A stretch of DNA of 17,637 bases from an uncultured Eubacteriales bacterium (GCA_900556535.1 USPI01000007.1:1-17637), one strand, 5' to 3'; positions 7,093-14,380 are shown, counted from the first letter of the stretch. The notes: generated by a model not told the origin, from the sequence alone. Numbers and translations: made by a program.

Positions 7093-8372
7093 GCCTGCTC
7101 GCCTCCTTCCGTGGCAATTTCGGGTTCCGAAGCTTCGGCGGAAGCTTCAGCCTCTGCGTCATCATCGGACTTGGCTGCGTCGGCGGGCTTTGCATCCTCC
7201 GTGCCGCCGCGCTTTTTTCTGCCGTCGAGCCACATCCTGATAACCAGCGAGAATGCGCTCAGGTAAACGATGGCTGCGATGATAACGTCGGTGATGTATT
7301 CGTTATACGAGGTGAGGTTAGTAAGCTGCAGGCCCGCGATGTTGAGCATGGACATGAACATTGCGGAGAAGATGACGGCAATGGGGTTGTTCGTTGCAAG
7401 CAGCGCGACCGCGATGCCGTTAAAGCCCTCGGAGGGGAGAGCCTGATAGGTCTGCCAGTAGAACTCGGTGTTGCCCGACAGGTAGTACAGCGCACCGCCC
7501 GCAGCGGCAAGAGCACCGGAGATGGCCATGGAAAGCACGATGTTGCGCTTATCCTTGATGCCGGCGTAGCGTGCGCAGTGGCGGTTCGAGCCGCAGGCCT
7601 TGAGCTCATAGCCGAGAGTAGTCTTGCTCATCATGATGTACACGAGTATCGCAAGGATTATCGCAACTATGATGCCGCCGTTTACCTGCGAGCCGGGGAA
7701 GAGATTGTCAAGCCCCAGCTTTGAGGTGGCAACGTCGTTAAAGGTGGTCTTGTAGATGTAGCCGGTCTTGGTGCCCTCGGTGACGTTCTTGAAGCTGGAG
7801 ATGTCGAACATCCATGTTACGATGTTTGCCGCGATCCAGTTCGTCATGATACACGCGAGGACTTCGTTAATATTGAGGTATGCCTTGACAAGACCGGGGA
7901 TCGCGCCCCAAAGTGCGCCCGCGAGCATACCGCCGAGGAATGCGATGACCCAAATGAGACCGGGGCTGACGGCGTCGGAGGGGATACCCAGTGCGAGCAT
8001 CAGAGTCACCATGGTGCCCATGAGGTACTGACCGGGAGCGCCGATGTTGAACAGGCCGGTTTTGAACGCGACCGCGACCGACAGACCGGTCATGACCAGC
8101 GGGGTGGCTCTGAAGAGCATATTGCCGAAGCTCGTCGGGTTAAAGCCCCATGTCAGGGCACCGGTGGCGTCGCGTCCGGTGCTGAACAGACCGGCGAATA
8201 TGATGCGGATGCCGTCCCAGATGCTCTCTGCGCCCATATCGTCCTTGCTTATGCCGACGATGGCGACAATGAGGCTGCCGACGAAAAGTCCTATCAGTAT
8301 GGACAGGAGCGAGGCGAGAACTTTTTTGGTTCCTTCCTTTTCGTAAAGGGTCTTCAGTCTGTTTTCTTTCAT
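7089..8372 (-). CDS. Nucleoside-type ABC transporter permease, first subunit (NupP-like)
   Basis: A 427-residue permease, the other half of the nucleoside channel. After a basic N-terminus and a first membrane segment it carries the family motif FKTGLFNIGAPGQYLMG, then the coupling loop LKACGSNRHCARYAGIKDKRN and several more hydrophobic segments. The C-terminus ends in an unusual tail of about 45 residues after the basic GRKKRGG, made mostly of Ala, Glu, Asp and Ser. The tail is presumably cytoplasmic, and it also carries the ribosome binding site for the next gene. The protein is long for this subunit because of the tail and a loop after the first membrane segments. Its ATG overlaps the stop of the ATPase gene by one base (TAATG), so the three genes are tightly coupled. 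Confidence 0.93.
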   Translation of the reverse strand: MKENRLKTLYEKEGTKKVLASLLSILIGLFVGSLIVAIVGISKDDMGAESIWDGIRIIFAGLFSTGRDATGALTWGFNPTSFGNMLFRATPLVMTGLSVAVAFKTGLFNIGAPGQYLMGTMVTLMLALGIPSDAVSPGLIWVIAFLGGMLAGALWGAIPGLVKAYLNINEVLACIMTNWIAANIVTWMFDISSFKNVTEGTKTGYIYKTTFNDVATSKLGLDNLFPGSQVNGGIIVAIILAILVYIMMSKTTLGYELKACGSNRHCARYAGIKDKRNIVLSMAISGALAAAGGALYYLSGNTEFYWQTYQALPSEGFNGIAVALLATNNPIAVIFSAMFMSMLNIAGLQLTNLTSYNEYITDVIIAAIVYLSAFSLVIRMWLDGRKKRGGTEDAKPADAAKSDDDAEAEASAEASEPEIATEGGEQA

Positions 8373-9919
8373 TACTGCTTATCCCCCTCACTGTCTCTCT
8401 TGGCGCCGGACATATAAAGTCCGAGTTCCTGAATGGTTGTCTTTTTCGGGTCGAGGTGACCGACTATCTCACCCTCGTACATGACGAGGATGCGGTCGGA
8501 CAGGCTCATGACCTCGTACAGCTCAAGCGAAACGAGAAGGACTGCCTTGCCCTTATCGCGCTGCTCGACTATCTGGTTGTGAATGTGCTCGATAGCGCCG
8601 ACGTCAAGACCGCGGGTGGGCTGCACCGCGACGAGCAGGGGCTTGTTGCGGTCTACCTCTCGCGCGATTATCGCCTTTTGCTGGTTGCCGCCGGACATAC
8701 TGCGCGCGGTCGTTATGGGACCCTGACCGGAGCGGATGTCAAATTCCTCGATGAGCGTTTCGGCGTACTTGCGAACCTCATTGCGCTTTATAAAGCCGTG
8801 GTTCTGGAAGCGCTTTTCCTTGAAGCGCTGGAGCACCAGGTTCTGCTCAAGAGTAAAGTCAAGGACAAGACCGTGCTTGTGTCTGTCCTCGGGGATGTGG
8901 CTCATGCCGGCGTCGCTCTTCTTGCGGATGCTCGAATGAGTGATGTTCCTGCCGCAGAGCGTGATGCTGCCGCCGGAGCTCTTTTCAAGACCCGTTATGC
9001 CGTGGATGAGCTCGGTCTGACCGTTGCCGTCGATGCCCGCGATGCAGACTATCTCGCCCTCGCGCACCTCGAAGGAAACGCCCTTGACGGCGTCGCCCTT
9101 GTGCAGCTTCGAGGGGACGGAGAAATCCTCCACAACAAGCACGGGCTCGCCGGGCTTGGCGGGGGACTTGGTGACCTCAAGCTGGACGGGTCTGCCGACC
9201 ATCATGTTCGACAGCTCCTGCTTGTTGGTGTCGGCGGTGTTTACCGTGCCGACGTACTTGCCCTTGCGCAGGACGGTGCAGCGGTCGGCGACCGCCATGA
9301 TCTCGTTGAGCTTGTGCGAAATGAACAGAATGCTCTTGCCCTCTTTGGCAAATTCGCGCATGGTGTTCATGAGCTCGTCTATCTCCTGCGGGGTCAGAAC
9401 GGCAGTGGGCTCGTCGAAGATGAGTATCTCATTGTCACGGTAGAGCATCTTGAGTATCTCGACACGCTGCTGCATACCGACGGAAATATCCTCGACCTTC
9501 GCGTCGAGATCGACCTTCAGTCCGTAACGCTCCGAGAGCTCCTCGACCTTCTTGCGTGCCTCCTTGCGCTGTATGAAGCCGAGCTTCGTGGTCTCAGCGC
9601 CGAGAATGATGTTATCGAGGACCGTGAAAACATCAACGAGCTTGAAGTGCTGATGCACCATGCCGATGCCCAGCGCCGTCGCGTCGTTAGGATCGTTTAT
9701 TTTGACCGGTTTGCCGTTTTTGAGGATCTCGCCCTCTTCCGGCTGGTACATTCCGAAGAGCACCGACATAAGCGTTGACTTGCCCGCGCCGTTTTCGCCG
9801 AGCAGGGCATGAATTTCGCCCTTGCGAAGCTGGAGAGTTATATCGTCGTTAGCCTTGATGCCGGGGAACTCCTTGGTAATGTGAAGCATTTCGATCACAT
9901 ACTCCGGAGTGTTCTCCAT
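8372..9919 (-). CDS. Nucleoside-type ABC transporter ATPase with two NBDs (NupO-like)
   Basis: A 515-residue cytoplasmic ATPase with two fused nucleotide-binding domains, as in RbsA/NupO-type importers. Domain 1 has a complete Walker A GENGAGKST (41-49), a Q-loop MVHQHFKLV, the signature ISVGMQQR and Walker B LIFDEPTAVLT. Domain 2 has a degenerate Walker A (GIDGNGQTEL, without the lysine), the signature MSGGNQQK and a Walker B in which the usual DEPTRG reads VQPTRG. One degenerate site is normal for this family, although the loss of the Walker B acidic pair is worth noting. The start is ATG 9919 with AGGTGG six bases upstream. It lies 178 bases after the lipoprotein gene, beyond a terminator-like hairpin, and its stop overlaps the next permease start. 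Confidence 0.95.
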   Translation of the reverse strand: MENTPEYVIEMLHITKEFPGIKANDDITLQLRKGEIHALLGENGAGKSTLMSVLFGMYQPEEGEILKNGKPVKINDPNDATALGIGMVHQHFKLVDVFTVLDNIILGAETTKLGFIQRKEARKKVEELSERYGLKVDLDAKVEDISVGMQQRVEILKMLYRDNEILIFDEPTAVLTPQEIDELMNTMREFAKEGKSILFISHKLNEIMAVADRCTVLRKGKYVGTVNTADTNKQELSNMMVGRPVQLEVTKSPAKPGEPVLVVEDFSVPSKLHKGDAVKGVSFEVREGEIVCIAGIDGNGQTELIHGITGLEKSSGGSITLCGRNITHSSIRKKSDAGMSHIPEDRHKHGLVLDFTLEQNLVLQRFKEKRFQNHGFIKRNEVRKYAETLIEEFDIRSGQGPITTARSMSGGNQQKAIIAREVDRNKPLLVAVQPTRGLDVGAIEHIHNQIVEQRDKGKAVLLVSLELYEVMSLSDRILVMYEGEIVGHLDPKKTTIQELGLYMSGAKRDSEGDKQ

Positions 9920-9963
9920 GCTGCCACCTACTTTCCTTAAAATTCTGCAAAGAATGCGTAAAA

Positions 9964-9994
9964 ATATTACACCCGCAAATTAAGCTCATTGCAA
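9964..9994 (-). promoter_or_regulatory. Possible weak promoter for the ATPase-permease genes
   Basis: Minus-strand TTGCAA (9989-9994) and TAATAT (9964-9969) are separated by 19 bases, longer than the optimum. It lies after the hairpin that follows the lipoprotein gene and 45 bases before the ATPase ATG. It could supply transcripts to genes downstream of the hairpin. Confidence 0.25.
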
Positions 9995-10045
9995 GAAGTT
10001 TAGACATTTTGACGAAAATAAATAAAATTAAAAACTAAAGCAACT

Positions 10046-10079
10046 AAAAAACAGGAAAGCCCGAAGACTTTCCTGTTTT
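10046..10079 (-). terminator. Hairpin terminator or attenuator after the BMP lipoprotein gene
   Basis: A 12-base perfect stem (10048-10059 with 10068-10079, core ACAGGAAAG/CTTTCCTGT) with an 8-base loop; on the minus strand it runs into six T. It lies 19 bases after the lipoprotein stop. Such a site inside an ABC operon usually gives more binding protein than membrane components. Confidence 0.85.
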
Positions 10080-10097
10080 ATGCTTTGTCAAATCAAA

Positions 10098-11270
10098 TTA
10101 CTTAACGATGTTGACAGTGACATTGTCGGTGCTCTTGAGGTTGTTCCAGTCGTTGTCGATGGAAACCTTGCCGTCCTTGATGTCCTTGAGCAGTGCGTTG
10201 TAATCGTCAACGCTCCACTTCTCGAGGGACCAGGTTGCGGTGGGCAGGCCGACTGCGTCGTCCTTTGCGCCCAGAGCGGTGCCGGTGCCGCCGAGCTCTG
10301 CGAACTCACCTGCGTAGAACTTTGCAAGTGCCCACTGGACGGAGCTTGCAAGGCCCTTGGTTGCAGAGGTGATAACGGTATCGGACTCGAAGGACTGGTC
10401 GGTGTCAACGCCGATGACCTTTGCGTCTGCTGCGGAAGCAGCTGCGGAAACGGATGCGAACATTGCGCCGCCGCAGGAGAAGACGACCTCGGTGCCGTTC
10501 TGGTACCAGCCGGCTACCATGGTCTGGAGCTCAGGGGAAGCGGAGAAGCTGCCGCCGTAGAGCCAGGAGTAGTTGATCTCAGCCTTGACGTTCTTTGCTG
10601 CTGCAGCAGCCTCGGCGCCCTGGACGAAGCCATAGCCGAAACGGCAGCATGCCGGGTTGTCACCGCCGCCGCCGCCGGTGAAGCCGAGCTTGGTGTAGCC
10701 TTCCATAACGGCTGCGTAGCCGGCGAGGTAGCCGGACTGCTCTTCCTGGAAGGAGATGCCTGCAACGTTCTTGAGTGCGGGGGAGTCCTTAACATTGGCG
10801 TCCTCAACTACGGGGTAACCGTCGATGAATACGAAGCTGACCTCGGTGAACTCGGAAGCGGCCTTACGAAGTGCGGCTTCCTGCAGGAAGCCTGCGCAGA
10901 CAACGATCTTTGCGCCGTTGTCAACAGCTGCCTTCATTGCATCATAGCGGTCATCGTCGGTGGCCTTTTCGCCGTTTGCGGACTGGTAGTACTTGTAGGA
11001 CTTGTCGTTTGCGGCAGCGTAGAGCTTTACGCCGTCGTAAGTGCCCTGGTTGAAGGACTTGTCCTTGAGCTGGCCAACGTCGGTTACAAATGCGATCTCG
11101 TATTTGCCGTCGCTGGAAGTCATTTCGTCGGGGATCTTATCGGGATCCGTGACGGTGGCAGGGTCGTCGCCTGCATTGTCACTGGGCTTGGGATCCTTGT
11201 TTCCGTCGCCGCAGGCGCACAGAGCAAAGACCATGCACAGAGCAAGAAGAAGTGCGAGTACTCTTTTCAT
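10098..11270 (-). CDS. BMP-family nucleoside-binding lipoprotein (NupN/PnrA-like)
   Basis: A 390-residue extracellular substrate-binding lipoprotein. The signal peptide ends in a lipobox FALCAC with the lipidated cysteine at residue 20, followed by a flexible GDGNKDPKPSDNAGDDP linker that tethers it to the membrane. The mature domain opens with EIAFVTDVGQLKDKSFNQGTYDG, the hallmark of Bmp/Med/PnrA proteins, which bind purine nucleosides. Further family segments are FVFIDGYPVVED, GISFQEEQSGYLAGYAAV, a glycine-rich GFTGGGGGDNP, and VIGVDTDQSFESDTVITSATKG. The start is ATG 11270 with GGAGGAAC just upstream. Placement after a purine nucleoside phosphorylase and before a matching ATPase and two permeases supports nucleosides as ligand. 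It has its own promoter and is followed by a hairpin. Confidence 0.94.
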   Translation of the reverse strand: MKRVLALLLALCMVFALCACGDGNKDPKPSDNAGDDPATVTDPDKIPDEMTSSDGKYEIAFVTDVGQLKDKSFNQGTYDGVKLYAAANDKSYKYYQSANGEKATDDDRYDAMKAAVDNGAKIVVCAGFLQEAALRKAASEFTEVSFVFIDGYPVVEDANVKDSPALKNVAGISFQEEQSGYLAGYAAVMEGYTKLGFTGGGGGDNPACCRFGYGFVQGAEAAAAAKNVKAEINYSWLYGGSFSASPELQTMVAGWYQNGTEVVFSCGGAMFASVSAAASAADAKVIGVDTDQSFESDTVITSATKGLASSVQWALAKFYAGEFAELGGTGTALGAKDDAVGLPTATWSLEKWSVDDYNALLKDIKDGKVSIDNDWNNLKSTDNVTVNIVK

Positions 11271-11345
11271 GTTTGTTCCTCCGTATAAAGTTTGTTTTTG
11301 GTTTTGCTAACGAAAGTAATTGCACACTTATCGCGTACTGACATG

Positions 11346-11375
11346 AGTATATCACTACAAGGGGGGTTAAAGCAA
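11346..11375 (-). promoter_or_regulatory. Sigma-A promoter for the BMP lipoprotein gene
   Basis: Minus-strand TTGCTT (11370-11375), an 18-base spacer and TATACT (11346-11351), with the extended -10 dinucleotide TG correctly placed (TGATATACT). The leader to the ATG is about 70 bases. I looked for a purine riboswitch in it and found none. Confidence 0.7.
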
Positions 11376-11389
11376 GGGGTATTTAGCAA

Positions 11390-11411
11390 TTTGTCCAAAC
11401 AGTGGGACAAA
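11390..11411. repeat. Inverted repeat upstream of the BMP gene promoter
   Basis: TTTGTCC (11390-11396) and GGACAAA (11405-11411) form a perfect 7-base inverted repeat with an 8-base gap. It lies 14 bases upstream of the -35 box of the lipoprotein gene and 23 bases after the phosphorylase stop. No T-run follows on the minus strand, so an operator or a weak 3' hairpin of the phosphorylase mRNA are both possible. Confidence 0.4.
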
Positions 11412-11434
11412 AGCTGCTGAAATTTAAAATGTGT

Positions 11435-12163
11435 TCACTTATTTGCCATCTTCACCGCGGTGTCCAGAGCGATCTCCATCATCTGCGTAAAGGAGAGCTG
11501 ACGCTCCTCGGCGGAGAGTGCTTCGGCGCGGTAGATGTGGTCGGAAATGGTGCAGATGCACAGTGCGCGCTTGCCTGCGCGGGCGGCGTTCATGTAAAGT
11601 CCCGCTGCCTCCATCTCGACCGCCATGACGCCCATGTCGCGCCATTTGTCGTTGCTGTCATTGCCTGCGGGGGCGTAGAAATTGTCGCCGGAGAGGATGT
11701 TTCCGACCTTCATGTCAACGCCGTGCTCCTTTGCCGCCTCGACCGCGGTGCTCAGCAGGGTGTAGTCCGCGATGGGGGCGAAGGTGCCGTTGAGCTCGAA
11801 CTGGTGGGCGTAGTTGGAGTCGGTGCAGGCGCCCTGACCGGCAACGATGTCCATGAGCTTGAGGTCGTCGCGCAGTGCGCCGGCGGAGCCGATGCGGATG
11901 ATGTTGTCAACGTCGTAGAAGTTGAAAAGCTCCCAGCTGTAAATGCCGATGGCGGGAATACCCATGCCGCTCGCCATGACGGTCACGGGGGTGCCCTTCC
12001 ATGTGCCGGTATGACCCTGTACGCCGCGCACGTTATTCACGAGCACGGGGTTTTCCAGAAAGGTCTCGGCAATGAATTTTGCTCTCAGGGGGTCGCCGGG
12101 CATGAGCACGGTCTTAGCAATATCCTCTTTTTTGGCGGATATGTGCGGAGTGGGAATAGGCAT
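11435..12163 (-). CDS. deoD: DeoD-type purine nucleoside phosphorylase
   Basis: A 242-residue cytoplasmic enzyme that splits purine (deoxy)nucleosides with phosphate into free base and (deoxy)ribose-1-phosphate. The N-terminus PTPHISAKKEDIAKTVLMPGDPLRAKFIAETFLE and the NVRGVQGHTGTWKG and GMGIPAIGIYSWEL segments match the hexameric DeoD type rather than the trimeric PunA type. Near the C-terminus, CTISDHIYR carries the aspartate that in E. coli DeoD protonates N7 of the purine. The start is ATG 12163 with AGGAGG eight bases upstream; an open frame runs on to 12460, but that part lies across the promoter and repeats. The genes for a nucleoside importer follow directly, so imported nucleosides would be phosphorolysed by this enzyme. 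Its promoter overlaps a perfect inverted repeat. Confidence 0.96.
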   Translation of the reverse strand: MPIPTPHISAKKEDIAKTVLMPGDPLRAKFIAETFLENPVLVNNVRGVQGHTGTWKGTPVTVMASGMGIPAIGIYSWELFNFYDVDNIIRIGSAGALRDDLKLMDIVAGQGACTDSNYAHQFELNGTFAPIADYTLLSTAVEAAKEHGVDMKVGNILSGDNFYAPAGNDSNDKWRDMGVMAVEMEAAGLYMNAARAGKRALCICTISDHIYRAEALSAEERQLSFTQMMEIALDTAVKMANK

Positions 12164-12193
12164 AGTTGTTCCTCCTAAATAAAATCTTGTCTC

Positions 12194-12220
12194 GCTTGGC
12201 AAGATTATAACTTGCCAAGC
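12194..12220. promoter_or_regulatory. Probable operator: perfect inverted repeat around the deoD -10 box
   Basis: GCTTGGCAAG (12194-12203) and CTTGCCAAGC (12211-12220) are perfect inverted repeats with a 7-base AT-rich centre that is almost exactly the -10 box. A protein bound here would block the polymerase. Because the expected transcript starts inside the left arm, an RNA hairpin is unlikely. No regulator gene lies next to it in the window. Confidence 0.7.
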
Positions 12221-12232
12221 CCAAACAGTCAA
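12204..12232 (-). promoter_or_regulatory. Near-consensus sigma-A promoter for deoD
   Basis: Minus-strand TTGACT (12227-12232), a 17-base spacer and a perfect TATAAT (12204-12209). Transcription should start near 12197, giving a leader of about 35 bases that contains the AGGAGG site. Confidence 0.88.
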
Positions 12233-12240
12233 CCCAATTG

Positions 12241-12440
12241 CCATTGAGGCAGTTCGCCTTAACACACCTACCAATACATATATTGCGGTTGCCCGGTTAC
12301 TGTTATTCCGATAAAACCGTTGCTGCTTCGCACCCCGATAGTGCGCGGCAAATACGGTTTTGTCGGCACTCTCGTAACCGAGCTGACGCAATAACCGTAT
12401 CCGTAGGAGCGTCAAGGCGCATCGGCTCAACGCCAGTTGC
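12241..12440. repeat. Large imperfect inverted repeat, arms A (reverse) and B (forward)
   Basis: Arm A (about 12250-12330) reads GCCTTAACACACCTACCAATAC onward in short, and arm B (about 12353-12424) is its diverged inverted copy; I estimate two thirds of bases agree by eye. B has the family core TCGTAACCGAGCTGACGCAA and ends AGGAGCGTCAAGGCGCAT. In B, TGACGC and GCGTCA can themselves pair. The element starts 8 bases upstream of the deoD -35 box. The open frames crossing it are not genes: they are readable in several frames and recur wherever the repeat recurs. Confidence 0.7.
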
Positions 12441-12462
12441 CCTTTGCACAAGGGGGGCATTG

Positions 12463-12481
12463 GTGCAGATTAAGTCTGCAC
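12463..12481. repeat. Short hairpin within the repeat cluster
   Basis: GTGCAGA (12463-12469) and TCTGCAC (12475-12481) form a perfect stem with loop TTAAG. It lies between arm B and the GGTCGCCC module. No T-run follows, so it is not an obvious terminator. Confidence 0.55.
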
Positions 12482-12498
12482 TTCCGACAACAATGTAG

Positions 12499-12604
12499 GG
12501 GCGACCATTGGTCGCCCGTTTGTTATGGTTTCGCCGGCAAAATAGTTACCGGGCCGCTGCAATAAATGTATCCGCAAAATATCCGCAAAATCTCAAGGCG
12601 AATT
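12499..12604 (+). repeat. Composite repeat: GGTCGCCC hairpin plus arm C
   Basis: A perfect hairpin GGGCGACC-ATT-GGTCGCCC (12499-12517) is followed by TTTGTTATGGTTTCG and then forward arm C (about 12531-12604). C carries GTTACCGGGCCGCTGCAATA, and TATCCGCAAAA occurs twice in a row in it. The same order of hairpin, linker and arm is found at 14635-14730, which shows that the composite spread as one unit. Confidence 0.65.
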
Positions 12605-12651
12605 GTCTCGATGACAATCGTTTATAAAATCTTTTGGGTTTGTTCATGCCT

Positions 12652-12677
12652 TTGTCATAAAAACCGTGTATTATAAT
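12652..12677 (+). promoter_or_regulatory. Probable promoter for the HtrA-like gene
   Basis: A perfect TATAAT (12672-12677) lies 36 bases before the ATG. TTGTCA (12652-12657) is the nearest -35-like sequence but is only 14 bases away, so the -35 is uncertain. Confidence 0.5.
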
Positions 12678-12713
12678 GGCACGATAACAGGAAAGGGAAA
12701 GTCGCAGAGCTTC

Positions 12714-14078
12714 ATGGAAGATAACAGAAACAAAACCAATAACGCTTCCGAGAATGACGGCGAGTACCATTTCGTGAGACCCGAGCAGCGTCTGTACGAG
12801 GATGCGGAGTTTGAGCCTCAGGACGAGACGGCGGAATTTCCGAACTACTACGTCCCCGAGGAGAAAAAGCCGCGCGAAAGAGTATCGGACGCGAACCGCG
12901 GCAGGGCTTTCAAAAGCGTCTGTATGTGCCTTGTGTGCGCGCTCGTCGGCGGCATAGTCGGCGGCTTCATCGCATGGAGCGCGGTCAAGGGCAGCATCGC
13001 CGCAAACGCGACCGCCTCCGGAAACGGCAGCGGCAAGCCCATCGTCAGCACGACCTCCGGCAGAAACACCGGCGCGGACAGTGCCTCGGCAAACGAGATC
13101 TACGAACTCGGCTGCCGCCAGACGGTCGGCATCGCACTGGAAAGCAGCTACGCGAACATTTTCGGTCAGCGCAGCTCAAGCGCAGTCGCGGGCACGGGCT
13201 TTGTCATAACCACCGACGGCTATATCATGACGAACTACCATGTTATCGAGTCGGCGCATAAGAGCAATTACAAGATAAATGTCCTGTTCAAGGACGGCAC
13301 GAGCTACGAGGCGAAGATCTCGGGCTTTGACGAGGATAACGACGTCGCGGTGCTCAAGATAGACGCGAGCGACCTCACTCCCGCCGTCGTAGGCAACAGT
13401 GATAATATAGCCGTGGGCGACAGGGTTTTTGCGATCGGCAATCCGCTCGGCGAGCTTGATTTCTCCATGACCTCAGGCCGCGTGAGTGCACTTGACCGCA
13501 GCATCACCACAGAGCGCAACGGCACCGCGATCAATATGTTCCAGTTCGACGCGGCGATAAACTCCGGCAACTCCGGCGGCCCCGTTTACAATGAAAACGG
13601 CGAGGTCATCGGAATAGCCACCGCAAAGGTCGGCTCCTCCGGCGTGGAGGGCCTGGGCTTTGCAATACCGATAAACGACGCTGCCGAAATAGCAAACGAG
13701 CTCATAACCAAGGGCTACGTCAGCGGCAAGGCATATATGGGCGTCAACGTTGACAGCAGATATACCTCGGTGTACGCGCAGTATTACAGTATGCCGGAGG
13801 GTGCGTATATATATAATGTTGAAAGCGGCGGCTGCGCCGAGAAATGCGGCCTTGCAGCCGGCGATATAATCACCAAGATCGGTGACGAGACCATCGGCAG
13901 CTATGCCGACCTCAACTCGGTGATAAGGCAGTATAAGGCCGGTGACAGCACGCAGATAGTCATCTACCGCGCCGGCGAGTACCAGACGCTTGAGATCACC
14001 TTTGACGAGTCAACTCCCACCGCCTCCGCCAACGGCACGGGCGAGTTCGGAGTCTCGGCCCTGCCCAAGGCAGGCTGA
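12714..14078 (+). CDS. HtrA/DegP-like membrane-anchored serine protease with PDZ domain
   Basis: A 454-residue protein for extracytoplasmic quality control or stress proteolysis. An acidic, Asn/Glu-rich cytoplasmic N-terminus (1-60) is followed by one membrane segment (about 68-90) and a Gly/Ser/Ala linker. The trypsin-like domain carries the full triad: His176 in TNYHVIES, Asp210 in DNDVAVLKID and Ser287 in GNSGGPV; the spacings fit DegP. A C-terminal PDZ domain (about 345-440) starts at YMGVNV and includes GLAAGDIITKIGDETI. The start is ATG 12714; the only purine-rich site (AGGAAAGGGAAAG) is some 15 bases upstream, which is far. An upstream in-frame GTG at 12666 overlaps the promoter and is unlikely. 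One PDZ rather than two is usual for Gram-positive HtrA. It is a single-gene unit ending in a terminator. Confidence 0.95.
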   Translation: MEDNRNKTNNASENDGEYHFVRPEQRLYEDAEFEPQDETAEFPNYYVPEEKKPRERVSDANRGRAFKSVCMCLVCALVGGIVGGFIAWSAVKGSIAANATASGNGSGKPIVSTTSGRNTGADSASANEIYELGCRQTVGIALESSYANIFGQRSSSAVAGTGFVITTDGYIMTNYHVIESAHKSNYKINVLFKDGTSYEAKISGFDEDNDVAVLKIDASDLTPAVVGNSDNIAVGDRVFAIGNPLGELDFSMTSGRVSALDRSITTERNGTAINMFQFDAAINSGNSGGPVYNENGEVIGIATAKVGSSGVEGLGFAIPINDAAEIANELITKGYVSGKAYMGVNVDSRYTSVYAQYYSMPEGAYIYNVESGGCAEKCGLAAGDIITKIGDETIGSYADLNSVIRQYKAGDSTQIVIYRAGEYQTLEITFDESTPTASANGTGEFGVSALPKAG

Positions 14079-14106
14079 TAAATACGCTATGTTTCTTCTC
14101 CTTTAA

Positions 14107-14138
14107 TTCGGAAGGACTTCTCTCTCTTCCTTCCGGAA
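14107..14138 (+). other. Weak hairpin after the protease stop
   Basis: GGAAGGA and TCCTTCC, flanked by TTC and GGAA, can pair across a pyrimidine-rich loop about 30 bases after the stop. The run after it is not T-rich enough for a classic terminator. Confidence 0.35.
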
Positions 14139-14159
14139 ATATATCCTCTCTATTTCTCC

Positions 14160-14202
14160 AAAACAAAAGGCCGCAGCTTCTGCTGCGGTCTTTTGTTTTT
14201 TC
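14160..14202 (+). terminator. Intrinsic terminator of the HtrA-like gene
   Basis: ACAAAAGGCCGCAGC pairs with GCTGCGGTCTTTTGT (one G-T pair) around the loop TTCT, followed by a T-run (about 14196-14202). The A-rich left side also allows function on the minus strand, after transcripts from the dagK-like gene have crossed the repeats. Confidence 0.85.
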
Positions 14203-14204
14203 AA

Positions 14205-14380
14205 TTACGCCTTAGCGCTCCTACGAATACATTTTTTGCAGGTGCTCGGTTACTATTATTCCGACGAAACCGTAGCTGCCACGCCACCCGTGAGTGCGGA
14301 CTTGGTCGGCAGCTCGTCACCGTGATACCGCAGCTTAATCCTCTGCCATTGTCGGTGGCGAAATTGCCCCTACGGCAGTA
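14205..14380. repeat. Repeat arm D (reverse) with a degenerate partner
   Basis: Arm D (about 14209-14273) reads CCTTAGCGCTCCTACGAATA and then CTCGGTTAC, and belongs to the same family as the other reverse arms. A decayed forward partner follows from about 14310 (GGTCGGCAGCTCGTCACCGTG). D begins three bases after the T-run of the protease terminator. Confidence 0.55.

Noticed and set aside
6172..7266. Long antisense open frames opposite real genes (also 14-769, 8456-9778, 10080-11288)
   Set aside because: They mirror GC-rich codon use of the opposite strand genes, have no ribosome sites or known domains, and show low-complexity or His/Arg/Ala-rich composition.
8372..9919. Broken ATPase, because the second Walker A lacks its lysine and Walker B lacks its acidic residues
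   Set aside because: A degenerate second nucleotide site is normal for ribose/nucleoside-type double ATPases; the first site is intact, so this is not a pseudogene.
11271..11345. Purine riboswitch in the lipoprotein leader
   Set aside because: I looked for the conserved purine-riboswitch core and three-way junction and did not find it in the leader of about 70 bases.
12164..12460. An N-terminal extension of the phosphorylase reading frame of about 99 codons
   Set aside because: It crosses a near-consensus promoter, the ribosome binding site and a repeat; DeoD proteins start with the PIPTPHI segment, so ATG 12163 is the start.
12238..12498. Small protein-coding genes in the repeat regions, including 14193-14381, 14540-14968 and 16678-17049
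   Set aside because: These frames run through repeats, are open in several frames at once, lack ribosome binding sites and give similar peptides only because the DNA is repeated.
12666..12713. Upstream GTG start for the HtrA-like protease
   Set aside because: The GTG lies upstream of and next to the TATAAT box, so it would not be transcribed from that promoter. ATG 12714 fits better despite its weak ribosome site.
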